DNA of 64,000 nt from Fusarium oxysporum f. sp. lycopersici 4287. Taxonomy: Eukaryota > Ascomycota > Sordariomycetes > Hypocreales > Nectriaceae. The stretch spans positions 5,181,710 through 5,245,709 of the forward strand of contig NC_030988.1 in the NCBI RefSeq assembly GCF_000149955.1, written 5' to 3'. Below, piece after piece: positions 1 to 10,560 of the stretch. A program made the position numbers and the translations under genes. The notes under the pieces are model-generated. The model was given only the letters and a program-made list of their open reading frames with translations, was not told the DNA's origin and made no database searches. The stretch's first letter is position 1, and the number at the start of each line of letters is the position of its first letter.

Positions 1-2012
1 CGGCTGGTACGGTCGATGACGCGGGTAAAGTGCACGATGGTCGTCTTGTCGCACTCAAATGTCGCTCCGCTGCGTCTTTCCCAGTCCAGTGCACGGTCGA
101 CGATGGCCTGAATGCCCTCTCTGTTGTCTTCGGCCGTCGGACCTGTGACCCAGGCTGAGTAGTCGTCGACAAACGCAATCGAGCCTCCGTTCGAGTCTAT
201 CCTGCTCTGCACTAAGTCTGCGTTGAAGAACAGGAACAGTATCGGCGATAGTGGTGACCCTTGCGGGAGGCCAGCTTGTGGCAGTTCCCGTAGCTCTGAT
301 GTGTAGCCATTCACCGTGATGGTAGCCGTGCGGTATGAGCAGAAGGCATCGATCCACCTGATCAGCCCCTTGGGTATACCACGCGCCTCGAGTCTCTGCA
401 GCAACCTGTCCTTGAACACGCCGTTGTAAGCTCCTTTGACGTCGAAGCTGACCAGACTGACCACTTTGCGATTGCGCCATGCTTTGTAGACCTGTTCCTG
501 GAAGAGCAGTAGAGCCTGCTCTGCCGATCGCCTCTTTCTCGCACCAAAGTGATTGGTGGGTAAGAGTCCGTACGTCTCGGCGGCGTGCGATATACGGTCC
601 GCCACTACTGTTTCCAGGATCTTGCCCAGCGTCGATAGAAGCGAGATCGGTCTCCATGCCTTGGCTATCTTATAGTCGCCTTTGTTCGGTTTCTTGAGTG
701 GGATGATTTTGGCCGTCCTCCACTGGCTAGGCAATCGCCCTGTATCCAATGATGTCCGAAACAGATGCAGGACCCGTTCCTTCACCACCGGCCACAGCTG
801 CTTCCATACCATGGCTGGCAGTCCGTCTTGACCAGGCGCCTTCCACGCCTTGGCTTCCATCACCTTCTCCTCCACCTCCTCCATCGTGAGGTTCGGCATG
901 GCCACTTCTCTGCGCCGTGGTCGCGGGCCTTCTTCTGTCTTTTGATAGCATCATGGTACTCTTTACCCATTTCTTTGGCTCGATCTTCCAGGCTGTCAAT
1001 CCGTTGACCGGCCCGACGCCGGGCCCTTGCCAGGTTCCTCCAGAACGTGTACGTCCTACGACGCTTGGTGAGATCTGTTGTCCACCATTTCTTTGCGTAC
1101 GGTGATGGCTTCGCACGTAGGACTAGATCGTGGATCGCATCGAGAACCACATCCATCAACCTGTCTGTCTGTGTCTGGACATCACCATCCCACGGAAGTG
1201 GTGAGAGCTTTTCCTTCACCCTTTCCCTGATTGCGTTCCACGGTGCATTTTTAAACAACAACCTTGGTTCCGCTGTTCTCTCGGGCATCGCGAGATCAAA
1301 CTCTGCCTGGATAGCCCTGTGATCTGATCCATGCTCGGTCGGATAGATGCCGCAGTGTACCATCTCGTCTGCCAGCTCGGCTGACGCGAGCGTCAGGTCG
1401 ATCGTGCTCTCGCCACCTGGTCCTTCCCACGTCTTCGTTCCTCGTGGGAGAAGACTGAGTAGACCATGCTCATCCATGAGGTCGATGATCGGCCCCGCCT
1501 CACCTTGTCTCCTACCCGTCACATCGTCGCCTCCCCAGAGCTGATCGTGCCGGTTAAAGTCGCCGGCTAGGATAACGTCCGTCCTCTTTCCCGTGCTGTT
1601 ACGGAAGCTCCCGATGGTCGCATGTAGTTGCCTCATGGTAGTACGTAGGGCCTCCTCATCTTTCCCTGCCACGTATACTGATACCACCAAGACCTCCCGG
1701 TCGGGCCACCGAAGTATCGCCCCCGTGAGGTCAGCCGACGGTATCGGCACTTGTTCCGCCTCTAGGTCGCTCCGTATCCAGAGCATGCTGCGTATCGGCC
1801 ACTGCATGTCGTGTCTCTTTGTAGGTATATACTTGATCCAGTTCCTGTGACTGTTTGGTGTCGTCACCACCGATCCTTCAATATTCAAGGCGTACGGCTC
1901 AGCGACTGCCAGCACCGCATAGTCCTGCAAGTCTCTGTCGTTCATCATGCTCAGCTGCACCACATCCTTCTTGTGCACGTTGAGCTGGAAGATTCGCAGG
2001 TTAGTGCCCATC
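1..2012 (-). pseudogene. LINE ORF2: EEP endonuclease + reverse transcriptase, frameshifted, partial
   Basis: This is the polyprotein that nicks target DNA and primes reverse transcription. The likely start is the Met at 2012, followed by the EEP start (FQLNVHKKD). The typical EEP landmarks follow: AVAEPYA, LAGDFNRHD, STIDLTLAS and a terminal GSDHRAI. The reading frame stops at 860. The homologous continuation (PNLTMEEVEEKV, then KAPGQDGLPA) is in another frame from about 903, which fits loss of one G in the stretch corresponding to GAAGGTGGCC. The second frame stays open to base 1. It contains the RT core LFLFFNADLVQSR and the catalytic FVDDY box near 160-170. Continuation of RT and RNase H lies beyond the window. 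The frameshift could be a sequencing error or a real lesion. Confidence 0.85.
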
Positions 2013-3350
2013 AGTGATGTGTAGTTGTCGCACCCGACAGTTTTGACTGAACGACTCGTGTGNNNNNNNNNNNNNNNNNNNNNNNNNNNNNNNNNNNNNN
2101 NNNNNNNNNNNNNNNNNNNNNNNNNNNNNNNNNNNNNNNNNNNNNNNNNNNNNNNNNNNNNNNNNNNNNNNNNNNNNNNNNNNNNNNNNNNNNNCACACT
2201 TGCCGCATCGTTGTGTTTTACTGCAGGCAAAGGCTTTATGGCCAGTCTCCCAGCAGTTGTAGCATTGGTCGGGGCCTTGGCGTCGCTCAAAGACATTAGT
2301 GCTGGCCGACTCTCCGGCGAGGTGGAAGTATCTCTCGTCAAGAAGTCGTCGCGCATCGCTCGCCTTGGTGACATAGATCACCATCGAGCTGTATATCTTC
2401 CCGTTCTCCTTATTGCTGAGCCAGTGCATCTTGGCTATCGTCACTTCATTCTCTTTTCCTAGAGCTTCGGCTGCACCAGGCAGAATATTGCCAGATGAAT
2501 CTAGAACCGCCGTCCTGTTTGCACCGTCGACCTTGACCGGGTATAGCTGGTCTCTGAGAACCCTCACGCCCTTCACCATCGTCCTCTCTGCCGCCTCCCT
2601 GACAAGCTGCAGCTCCGCCTCGTCTCGGCACACTACCTTGATGCGATCTTCGTTCCTTACATCCTTCACCACGGCTGCGCATCGCCAGTTCGGTTGGCCG
2701 CCTTCCCTCGCCCGCACCTTTTCTTCGATAGCTTGACGCACTTCTCCTACTTGCGCCTTGCCTCTGTCCTCCTCGCTGACCCGCGATGTGCCAATAGTAC
2801 AGACCAAGGTGTCCGTGAATGAGGATGGGGTAGTGCGCATGGACGAAAGAGTGCGGACGTTACTTGACTGGCTTGTGGGTGGGGTACGGGCTACGTCCGC
2901 ATACGATGGCTGCGGGCTCGTCTGAGCACCGCTCGAAATGCTGCCGGCTATCGTATTCAGCTGTTCTTCCATTTGGCTGATCTCCTCTTTCGCCTGCTGC
3001 ATCTCCTCTCTTGCCTGCTTCAGTTCCTCCTTCGCTTGCCTTATCTCTTCTGCCGCTTGACCTTGTACTATCCCTACTTCTTTCATGACTTGCAATCGCA
3101 TCTGCTCAAAGTTCCGCGCTGTTTGTTCCCGAATGATCTTCAATTGCTCGGTTGTTTGCTCACGCGTTGTTCTAATCTGTTCGCTCGTTTGCTCTCGCAT
3201 CACCCTCAGCTGCCTGGTAGACTGCTCATGCAGGCGCCTGAGCTCATCTACCTTCCTCGACTCCTCGACCGCCTGCGTCTTGACCGCCTGAACTTCCTGC
3301 TGAAGCTGTCGAACCATCTCTAGCTGCTCACCCATCATCTGCGTTGTCAT
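2001..3350 (-). CDS. LINE ORF1, gag-like protein with coiled coil and CCHC knuckle
   Basis: ORF1 of Tad-like LINEs binds the element RNA and forms the ribonucleoprotein. The first ~130 residues are a glutamate/glutamine/lysine-rich coiled coil with repeated REQT units (QIRTTREQTTEQLK). A central RRM-like gag core follows. Near residue 380 there is a zinc knuckle beginning CYNCWETGHKAFAC, followed by another CxxC pair just before the N run. The C-terminal end lies behind the 132-base N run, so the true stop and any overlap with ORF2 cannot be checked. The ATG at 3350 overlaps by 4 nt the stop of an upstream frame that belongs to the neighbouring relic. Confidence 0.8.
   Translation of the reverse strand: MTTQMMGEQLEMVRQLQQEVQAVKTQAVEESRKVDELRRLHEQSTRQLRVMREQTSEQIRTTREQTTEQLKIIREQTARNFEQMRLQVMKEVGIVQGQAAEEIRQAKEELKQAREEMQQAKEEISQMEEQLNTIAGSISSGAQTSPQPSYADVARTPPTSQSSNVRTLSSMRTTPSSFTDTLVCTIGTSRVSEEDRGKAQVGEVRQAIEEKVRAREGGQPNWRCAAVVKDVRNEDRIKVVCRDEAELQLVREAAERTMVKGVRVLRDQLYPVKVDGANRTAVLDSSGNILPGAAEALGKENEVTIAKMHWLSNKENGKIYSSMVIYVTKASDARRLLDERYFHLAGESASTNVFERRQGPDQCYNCWETGHKAFACSKTQRCGKCXXXXXXXXXXXXXXXXXXXXXXXXXXXXXXXXXXXXXXXXXXXXXHESFSQNCRVRQLHITDGH
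2063..2194. other. assembly gap or masked bases (132 N) in the LINE
   Basis: A run of 132 Ns covers the end of ORF1 (zinc knuckles) and the ORF1/ORF2 junction. Its length is a multiple of three, so reading frames appear to pass through, but this proves nothing about the real sequence. Confidence 0.95.
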
Positions 3351-3399
3351 CCGCTGATGACGGACGCGAGACGAGTTCGAAAGGTGCCTTGTAGGGCCG

Positions 3400-4319
3400 A
3401 TCTGGGAAACAGCCTCCTAAGCCATCTTCGTACACTAACATCGGTGTACCTTACAGTCTCTGCGCAACGGTCAAACATCTCATCGAGGGCGAGGACGATA
3501 GAGCGGAGCTTGCGCTCATCGACCGCTGAGCTGCTCAATGCTTGCCCTTTATGTATCCCTAAGTGGAAGGCCGGCTCCGATGATAAAGGCAGACACTATA
3601 GAGACGTGAGAATATCGCAATGTGCATATTCAAACGTTTGATCCCAACCTGTTCGCCGCATCCAATTTGTTAACAATGCTGGCGTAGTTGAATCATTGCT
3701 AGTCGTCGCTTGTGTATCAGGCTGTAACCCAAGACGCTTGCGCTCTTCTAGGAGCGACTGGTCTGCAAATGATTGGATTGATCTTGGAGCTGGCTGAAGT
3801 GGTCTGCTGCGTCGCGCCTTTTCTGGAGCTGGCTTGGAAGACACGATCCAGGACCGCTTGATGTCATTCGATCTCCAGCTTTGAAACTCTAAATTATCGA
3901 TGATATGATCATGAAACCAGTATTTTCCTGCGCGCTTTGTAGCTGCGATTTCATGCTTATGGTAGCTCCTCATGTGCTGTTTGAAAACGTCCTTGCTTGT
4001 TGATCGCAGTCCACAATGCCTACAAGCGGCTCCCTGTTGTTTTTGTAGATGAGGGTGAGTAGCTGACTTATCTGGCCGCTGGGGAAGGCTTTCAGGATTG
4101 TGAAGTTGAAGCGAATTGACTAGGAAATTTATGTTTCGACGCTTATGCTTAGGAACATGATGCTCTTTTCCCAGATGACGCCGATCGCGGTTGCCATCCA
4201 CAGCGAGGGCGTAGCCGCAACGCATACAGATAATCGCGGGTTCCGGTAAATTGAAGTGAAGATGCGCTCTTGCAGCCTGGAATATTGTTCCGAAGTTAGT
4301 TGGATCATTTGGAAGTGGA
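3400..4319 (-). pseudogene. OrsD/DUF3505-like C2H2 protein relic A (LINE-truncated)
   Basis: The minus-strand frame from about 4319 to 3596 encodes an N-terminal C2H2-like unit, IICMRCGYAL followed by HLGKEHH (C-x2-C...H-x4-H). A second CRHCGLR unit with HMRSYHKH follows, and then a conserved NWMRRTGWDQTF box. After a stop, a second frame (3538-3400) continues with DERKLRSIVLALDEMFDRC. The same order of blocks is seen at 39.8-38.2 kb and 45.4-43.7 kb. I relate it to the fungal OrsD-like DUF3505 family, whose relatives form the N-terminal part of telomere-linked RecQ-type helicase genes; that link is from memory and only moderately sure. Similarity ends near 3400-3430, where the LINE begins. 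It is probably non-functional. Confidence 0.55.
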
Positions 4320-4435
4320 TCTAAGTATCACGTAAAGGTTGAGGTCGGCCCTTTGAAAAGTGTCGAGAAGCGATTATGATGGACCTTTGATAAGGAGGTT
4401 GAAGTCTGCATGGCTGGCACGGACTCACGCGACGC

Positions 4436-4604
4436 GAAATGGGGCCCGTTTTTGCAATGCGTGTAAAAAGTCAAATTTAAGAACGGGCCCCGTTTTGAAA
4501 TCCAAAGCGCCTGTTCAGATCTATGATCGCTGATTGGTCTAAAACTAGAAACGGGCCCTGTTTCTGTCTTTAATACTTGAGTAGGTCGCCGCGAACGAAA
4601 TGAC
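4436..4604. repeat. three-palindrome repeat module (GGGCCC-core version)
   Basis: Three short palindromes lie at 4436-4453, 4481-4497 and 4548-4564. The last reads GAAACGGGCCCTGTTTC. The third is set in a context (gattggtc before, cttgagtagg after) shared with the module at 26698-26868, where the palindrome cores are GC-N-GC instead. No coding capacity is visible. Confidence 0.7.
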
Positions 4605-4649
4605 CCACAATATATTAAAGAGAATGCAGGACGCAAAGCAACCGGCAAG

Positions 4650-5250
4650 TAAGCCCGTGCAATTGGCCTAGCCTGGTCAGGTCTCGACGAGCGGCGAAAA
4701 GGGTAAGGCCGAATTTAAGCATGTGAAACCGCAGAGATAATAACTCATATTTCTGCCCTCCATACCATTGACACTCATAGGTTCAGAAGAAATCCCCCGG
4801 AAAAAAGTGCTTAGTCTTGTGGCTAAGATCAGCGATCTGGCATCCGGTTTAGAAACTACACAACCTGGCTCGCTATTTGCCGGAACGGACAGTGAGAGAG
4901 GAATGAGGGCGCTAGCATGGTATTTGAATCACCGAAATGTGCAAGAACCTGACAAACTATCGGTGCGCTCGCTCCGACGGGCTGGAATGGCCTGCATTCC
5001 ATCGTCACCAGTTCACAAAGGGTATAGTTACATGAGGTCAACGTAGTCAATGAGGCTAGCGTGGGACCCAGGTCTAACTAGGCTAGATTGGCAATTGACA
5101 GACCCATTACGGAAGCGCCTGTCTTCGCCAGGGAGTGACATCCATCTGAATCCCAATATAAGAGCTGCGACAACATCCTCTCTTGATGCTGTCTGTCCCG
5201 TCCATGGTAACAATCAGTTCGTTCACGGAACGGCCATTTTGCTACCATCT
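4650..5250. other. intergenic stretch upstream of the GATA gene
   Basis: I see no convincing gene. An open frame at 4768-5046 has no recognisable motif. The stretch probably contains the promoter and 5' leader of the GATA factor gene that starts at 5251. Confidence 0.5.
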
Positions 5251-6672
5251 ATGGACAACCCGTCTTTACAACCATACTGGTACCAGCATCATCGATACCA
5301 CTTACCCATCTCAAAGGATCCTCCCAAGATCCATATCGGGCAGCCTCCCACCACGATCACGGCAACTCTCACTACACGGACCACTCACTATCAAACTCAA
5401 CCGTTTCTTCTCGGACTATCCTCATCCCTCCGTCCGGTGCCAACATTTCTAGCATGGTATCTTCTGCTGAACCCCGAAAGCAGGCCCGATTACCATGATT
5501 CTCCGAACCGTCAGGCGCTGCCCTCCATCTCAGAGGCCATTCAAGGCACCGAGCCAGGCCCTTATACTTTTAGACCTCCCTCCAGCATCCAGACTGGCTC
5601 CAGTCTTTCCCCGCCTTTCGCACTCGCTTGTCGATCATTACCCAAGACCGAGAAGCACCCATATTTGCAGCAGCTACTCCCGGCCTCATCCTTCCCTCCC
5701 CGACAACATGCTCTTCCCACTGTCTCGGATTCTCCTCGGCCACCTTTCACCAGCCTGCTGTCACTTCCTCCTGTCTCTGACCGCCGCCAGAGTCCCTCAG
5801 CCAAGGGGGGGATTCCTCCCCAGCATCACCACCCCGAGCAGCAGAAGACACCGGATCCTCATCATCCTCTCAGCGGAGTGTATGCACACCCTCCTCCGCC
5901 ATCTCCGCCTCCAGCTCCGGTTACCTATCAGCGCCGCCAATTACGCCCAGGCCGGATGCCTCTGCCCTCTTATCCGACCCCTCCCAGGTACGATTATGCT
6001 ACTCCAGCCCGGTATGACGCCACAATTAACAGGCACCTTGGCAGCTGGAGCTACCAAGATTCTTTAAGTCGAGTGAATTGAAGTAAGCTCAGATGCTAGA
6101 TCGGCAACACTAACTACTTCTAGATTAGTTCCTCATCCCGTACCATTCTTCACTGTGCTGAATCGTACAGTCGAATTGCTCGTGAGCAGCACGGGGCTCA
6201 CCTTATCCCGGAAAGACTGCCAACGGAATGGGAAGTCAGCGATATGCTCAGTAACATGGAGCTCATCAAACGTTCTCTGGAACATGTGAGGGACTTGGTG
6301 CAAACATCGATCCAGAACGAGCGAACTCGTGAAGGAGACAAGATGAACTGCTTTTACAAGGGGGAGCACCATGCGCTTATTTATGGACATGCTATGCAGC
6401 CCTCATTTGGTATGACAGAAATCAAGAAACGACGAGCCGTAAGTTTAGTTACAAGGGGAGAAAACACAAAACTCACATGTTGATAGCGTGCGGCCCGCCC
6501 TGGCAGATGCCACGGCTGCAACCGAACTAACACGCCTGAATGGCGCCGCGGACCTGGTGGAGCGAGAACACTGTGCAATGCATGTGGCCTGCACTATGCC
6601 AAACTGGAAAGGAAACGTCAACTCGAAGCAAGTTCGATCGGCCCAAATTCCGAAGAAGAACATGTTGTTTGA
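5251..6672 (+). CDS. NsdD-like GATA zinc-finger transcription factor
   Basis: Three exons are inferred: 5251-6072, 6124-6438 and 6487-6672, giving about 440 aa. NsdD/SUB-1 family GATA factors regulate sexual development and repress conidiation in ascomycetes. The start at 5251 gives MDNPSLQPYWYQHH, a family-like N-terminus, followed by a long Pro/Ser-rich region and NRHLGSWSYQDSLSR. Exon 2 has the conserved helical block (PTEWEVSDMLSNMELIKRS). Exon 3 holds one GATA finger, C387-x2-C390-x18-C409-x2-C412 with TPEWRRGPGGARTLCNACGL. Intron 2 (6439-6486) has a clear GTAAGT donor. Intron 1 uses a weaker donor (GTGAAT, 6073) but keeps frame and has an ACTAAC branch site. The frame is open upstream to 5050, so an earlier start is possible. 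The protein lies among mobile elements, so it may be a second, divergent copy of the gene rather than the conserved one. Confidence 0.8.
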
Positions 6673-7450
6673 TCACGCAGGGATGCTGAGTGCAGTGACG
6701 ACTGATTGTTATTATCAACTCCTTGCAGTCGAAGGGCCTTTGAGGTCTTATATCTTCGACTGATTCATTCTCGGACTTGAGTCCTAGAGTCCTAGATGAC
6801 AGTCCTACGATTTGAGTTTTAGGACGTCAAACTTTAACTTTAATCTTGAACCTTAGTCCTGAAGTTTAGGGGGAACCATCAATTCTGCCAACAAAACATC
6901 GGCCGTGAGGCTCACACTTCGTGCAGCAAGGCTCGAGCCCATGAGCGGCCATGCTGCATCATTTGTGGACTACGGTGCAGAGATTCTCCAAACTTTCTGC
7001 CATGAATAAATCATCTTAGACCACTTTCCCGTGGATATTTGCTTAATACTCGAGGCACACCTCGCTCATACCACAATCCTCTCAACAACACTATCTCGAC
7101 GATTACTAATACCTGATTTTCGGACCGCCGACATGGGCCGTTCTCTGTACATATGCTTTACTACACCATGGATACCTAGGGTTTAGTTGGCAGACCCGCA
7201 GCATTTTTAGCGTTAATTGACTTGCTCCTAACTACGCATCGTTGGGTCTGATTTATTTAATGTTTTGGCCGGGGAGAAGGCCGGTTTCGGTTTAGACAAA
7301 AGACTGCCCTGAGCAGCGCTCATCATATGTCAATCAAACCAACTTTGGCCCCGAAGTTGATTTGATTGATTTGATTGATACTCTTTTCAATTCCGCGAGT
7401 GGAGACCCCTACCCGAAGTCATCCCCCTCGTGTACACCAATACTCAGCTA
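6673..7450. other. non-coding stretch with a hairpin
   Basis: No gene is seen. It contains short cct-agg rich repeats around 6770-6880 and a strong inverted repeat at 7330-7369. Confidence 0.5.
7330..7369. repeat. 16-bp inverted repeat (hairpin) beyond hAT relic 3' end
   Basis: The left arm TCAATCAAACCAACTT and the right arm AAGTTGATTTGATTGA pair at 15 of 16 positions around an 8-nt loop. It lies about 100 bp beyond the C-terminal end of the hAT transposase relic and could be part of that element's terminal region. Confidence 0.6.
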
Positions 7451-8600
7451 TCCACCCAACTACCTAACCTTACTCCGCCCTGCCTGACCCAGTTCTTGAG
7501 GCATTGAACATGTTCCAATGTATCTGCGCCCATCGAGAGCCTCTGAGAAGCCAACGTCAGCTTCGCTAGGCTGAATTGTCTCTCACAATCACTCGCCATC
7601 GCTGGAATAGCAAAGACATCCAGGGCAAAGCTGCTCAGTGAAGAAAACGAAGCCCTGTGGTCTCTCCACCATTGGATAGCATCCTGCGTATCCTGTGGCT
7701 CGAGACGGAGATACCTTTCGAGCTCGCCAACACTGCCACCCGTCGCAAACGCTTTCTTTGTCTTGCTACTAATCCACTGAGTGTACTAATCATCCTCTTG
7801 ACCCATCGTCGTTGGCGCTGCGTCGTACTTCGTTGTTTCCTCGCAGTCCCTGGTTCGCGTCGTACCAACGGGTGAAGTAATCCTTGATTCCAGCCTTGGC
7901 ATCACGAACCCAAGCGAGTTGCTCCTCAGACACCCAAGTCGTCTCTAACCTGCTGATCCCGAACCTCGGGTGAAGAATGATTGCTGCCGCAAACAAGGGA
8001 GATTCTCCGAGCTTGTCATAATACTCATTCAGCTTCTTCCACCCGTTGTTGATTGATGCCCGGATATAGGCTCGATGGTCCGCTGGTAATGTGCTCTTTT
8101 GCGACGTCTCGGACGCTGATCGTTTCTCCGCCGTAGAATAACCAGCCCGAGAATGCAACGGTAAGACAGATTCTACGAATCTCGGAGATTGACTCCGCTG
8201 TGGTAGCGCGTAAACCTCATCCTCCTCAAAGTGCTCCAGCAGATATTGTGAAATGGAATAAAAACCACGTGTAGAAGGGATTATTTTGATGGCGCGACAT
8301 GAGGGCTTCCGTCCATGGCCAGAGGGCGGTCCTCACTTTAAAGAACGACAGCCACCTCGAGTAACGGAGCATTTCGAGTTCGCTGTGGTTATGCAAAACA
8401 CCATATCGATGACCCGACAGCCTACGTGCTTGGGTTTCCCAGCCATAGCTTGATCTTGGAGATGACGTTTGAGCCTCAGATGTGATATACTGGGAAAATG
8501 CGGATCCACTTGATATCCATGTCGAATACAAACTAAGCCCTGCTATTGGATGCCCACAATTTCCGGCACATCCGAATGCCGCGTATTCGCGTTTTAGCAT
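7450..8600 (-). pseudogene. hAT transposase relic (C-terminal part)
   Basis: Minus-strand fragments encode the C-terminal half of a hAT transposase. The block NNGWKKLNEYYDKLGESPLF is followed by AAIILHPRFGISRLE and WVRDAKAGIKDYFTRWY. The dimerisation region then continues as IQWWRDHRASFSSLSSFALD, FAIPAMASDCERQFS and LEHVQCLKNWVRQGG down to about 7470. A TAG interrupts the frame near 7791, and the segment upstream of 8160 is broken into short frames. The N-terminal half and BED finger are not recognisable. It is not functional as read and is clearly different from the intact hAT at 13-16 kb. Confidence 0.8.
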
Positions 8601-8727
8601 ACTTATAAGCTTATAACTAAGTTAGTCCCTTTCCACTGACCTGTCCATTCTGCCCGAACCCGCGATTAGATCTGAAACCCTCCATCAATATCCTTTTCCG
8701 CGTCAGTGACGACGTACGTTGCCAAAA

Positions 8728-10244
8728 ATGAAACCACGACGCTCTCACACAAAGTCTCGCAGCGGATGCCGGGAGTGCAAACGTAGAAAAGTCAAGGTAA
8801 GTGTGTCATGGCCGCGACATTATGGAGGCTCCTGATTAGATTTTCCCTCCCAGCTCTATTGGCGGACTTTGCTAAGATTTTGCAACGGCTCCGTTATAGT
8901 GCGACGAAAGGCTTCCCTCATGCTTCAACTGTGCTCGTCGTGGGATGGCATGCAGCTTGACCCCATCCCGGCAGTCCTCTCAGAACACAAAACCCGTCCG
9001 CCGGACTGGGTTAGATGACAGAGAGACCAACCTCAGTCCTTATTCCTTGTCCGTGGCTGGAATATGGACTGCTTCGATGCCAAGCCCTTCTCTGGATTTC
9101 CAAACCCACGGCCTGGAACTGATGCACCATTACTCCACCATTACAGCCAACACCCTTGCCTTGAGGCTAGATATGCAGCATATCTGGCGCATAGTTCTCC
9201 CCGAGATGTCATATAACACACCGTTTCTCTCCCACGGCCTACTATCCGTCGCCGCCCTGCACAAGGCTCACCTGTTACCTGCAAGAAGGGACAAGTATCT
9301 GGATCTCGCAGCCTATCACCAGACTTGCGGCATGGAAGGCTTCCGCAGCTTATATACTAGCATCGACGAAAAGAACTGGCAGCCTGCGTTCTGCTTCTCA
9401 TCCACAATCGTCATGTATGCGTTTTCACCGGGCCGGACCGAGGATGCTATGGTCGATATCCTGCTGTCGCAGGGTAGGCATTAGTAATCTAGCTATATGC
9501 TTTAAGTAACTGTGCGGGATGGAATGCCCCGCACAAGAGATAACTTAAGACATCAATCAACACATTTGCTGCTGCTCATCATATTCACTCTAACCCTTTA
9601 AGCACGCTCAGTGCGACACCTGCAGATATTTGTCTTGATACGTGGTATCCGATTCAGTCTTCCAGGTTGGGACAGAGAGCTCACGGGTACGCCGTTGTCC
9701 GCATGGTCCCACGGTATATGGATAATAGGAGAGGACGACGAGGCTTCTTACGAGTACGTGATCTCGTTCTCCCCACAAAAGCAATATCAGCTGACTAACG
9801 CTTCAAAGTTTCGACCCGCCATTAGATCAGAGCACTTTGCCCCTGGACACATTTCAGGCACTACGCCGTCTCTTCACCTTTTATCATAGTAATCTTTTGG
9901 ACTCCGATAGGGCAGAATACGAGTTTGCCACGTTACAGCTACGAAAGGCAGCGATCCTCATCGCACATGCGGGCCCGCAGGCAGAGATCGGCATGGTCAT
10001 GTTCTTCCCATATGTTATCTCTGCAAATGTCATGTCGGACATCCAGGCCAACAACCCATACGCTCTCGTTCTGTTGTCTTACTTTGCAGTGCTGCTGGGT
10101 TTGGTTGAACAGCAGTTTTGGTACGTAAAAGGCTGGTCTAGAAGGCTTATGGAGGCCATCGACCTGCAACTAGGTGATGATTCTAAGTATTCAAAAGTAG
10201 CGAAATGGCCAAGAACTATAGTCACTAGATTATACAAGATCTAA
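8728..10244 (+). CDS. Zn2Cys6 transcription factor (UPC2/sterol-uptake-control-like class)
   Basis: Four exons are inferred: 8728-8796, 8900-9473, 9612-9753 and 9809-10244, giving 1221 nt and 406 aa with frame kept at every junction. The Zn cluster is split by intron 1: C14-x2-C17-x6-C24-x6-C31-x2-C34-x6-C41 (SGCRECKRRKVK then CDERLPSCFNCARRGMAC). Proteins with this layout and length are nuclear regulators with a C-terminal ligand/activation domain (Fungal_trans_2-like). In exon 2, HHYSTITANTLALR and FLSHGLLSVAALHKAHL are typical of that domain. Intron 1 has GTAAGT; intron 3 has GTACGT and a CTAAC branch site. The donor of intron 2 (GTAGGC) is less canonical. No lesion is seen, so the gene may be functional; its targets cannot be told from the neighbours. 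Confidence 0.88.
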
Positions 10245-10560
10245 TTAAGTTCCTGTTAAAGAATTATTAGGCATCATCTTAAATCCAAACAGGCAGATCA
10301 TAAGGTAAATACCTAAAGATATTAACTACTTTATATCCCAGGGTATAAATATAGATATAGACTTACCAGGAAGATCCCCAAAATGCCCCACTACTTACCT
10401 ACTTTTCCTTTCTTTATAGGCCTAGTGACCAGACAGACAGATCTATTACGCCCGGTAGGCCACCGCCCATAGGGCTCTAAAAACTAAAAATACATACATT
10501 TCGCCAATTGATGTCTTGATCTCGCAGAGCCCCTACGTTTCCTGCCGTGTTCTTCTCTGT
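10245..10560. other. non-coding stretch, no feature recognised
   Basis: The sequence is AT-biased between the Zn2Cys6 gene and the LINE tail. Nothing supported is seen. The 3' UTR of the regulator is expected here. Confidence 0.5.

Larger units (their letters stand above)
1..3356 (-). mobile_element. Tad1-like non-LTR retrotransposon (LINE), 3' part outside window
   Basis: Two long minus-strand reading frames are arranged as in Tad-type fungal LINEs. First comes a gag-like ORF1 with coiled coil and CCHC knuckle, then ORF2 with an endonuclease/exonuclease/phosphatase domain and a reverse transcriptase. The element runs off the left edge, so the RNase H part, 3' UTR and tail are not visible. 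Its 5' end lies near 3350-3420, directly against a gene relic on the same strand. An N run (2063-2194) hides the ORF1/ORF2 junction. ORF2 carries a frameshift near 905, so this copy is not autonomous as read. Confidence 0.88.

Noticed and set aside
55..657. 200-aa open frame on the minus strand
   Set aside because: It is the wrong frame; the true RT frame with FVDDY lies on the same strand one phase away.
4768..5046. 92-aa plus-strand frame upstream of the GATA gene
   Set aside because: No motif, no splice link and odd composition; most likely leader sequence.
5495..6067. 190-aa plus-strand frame inside the GATA gene
   Set aside because: Alternate frame of a Pro/Ser-rich exon; the other frame carries family motifs.
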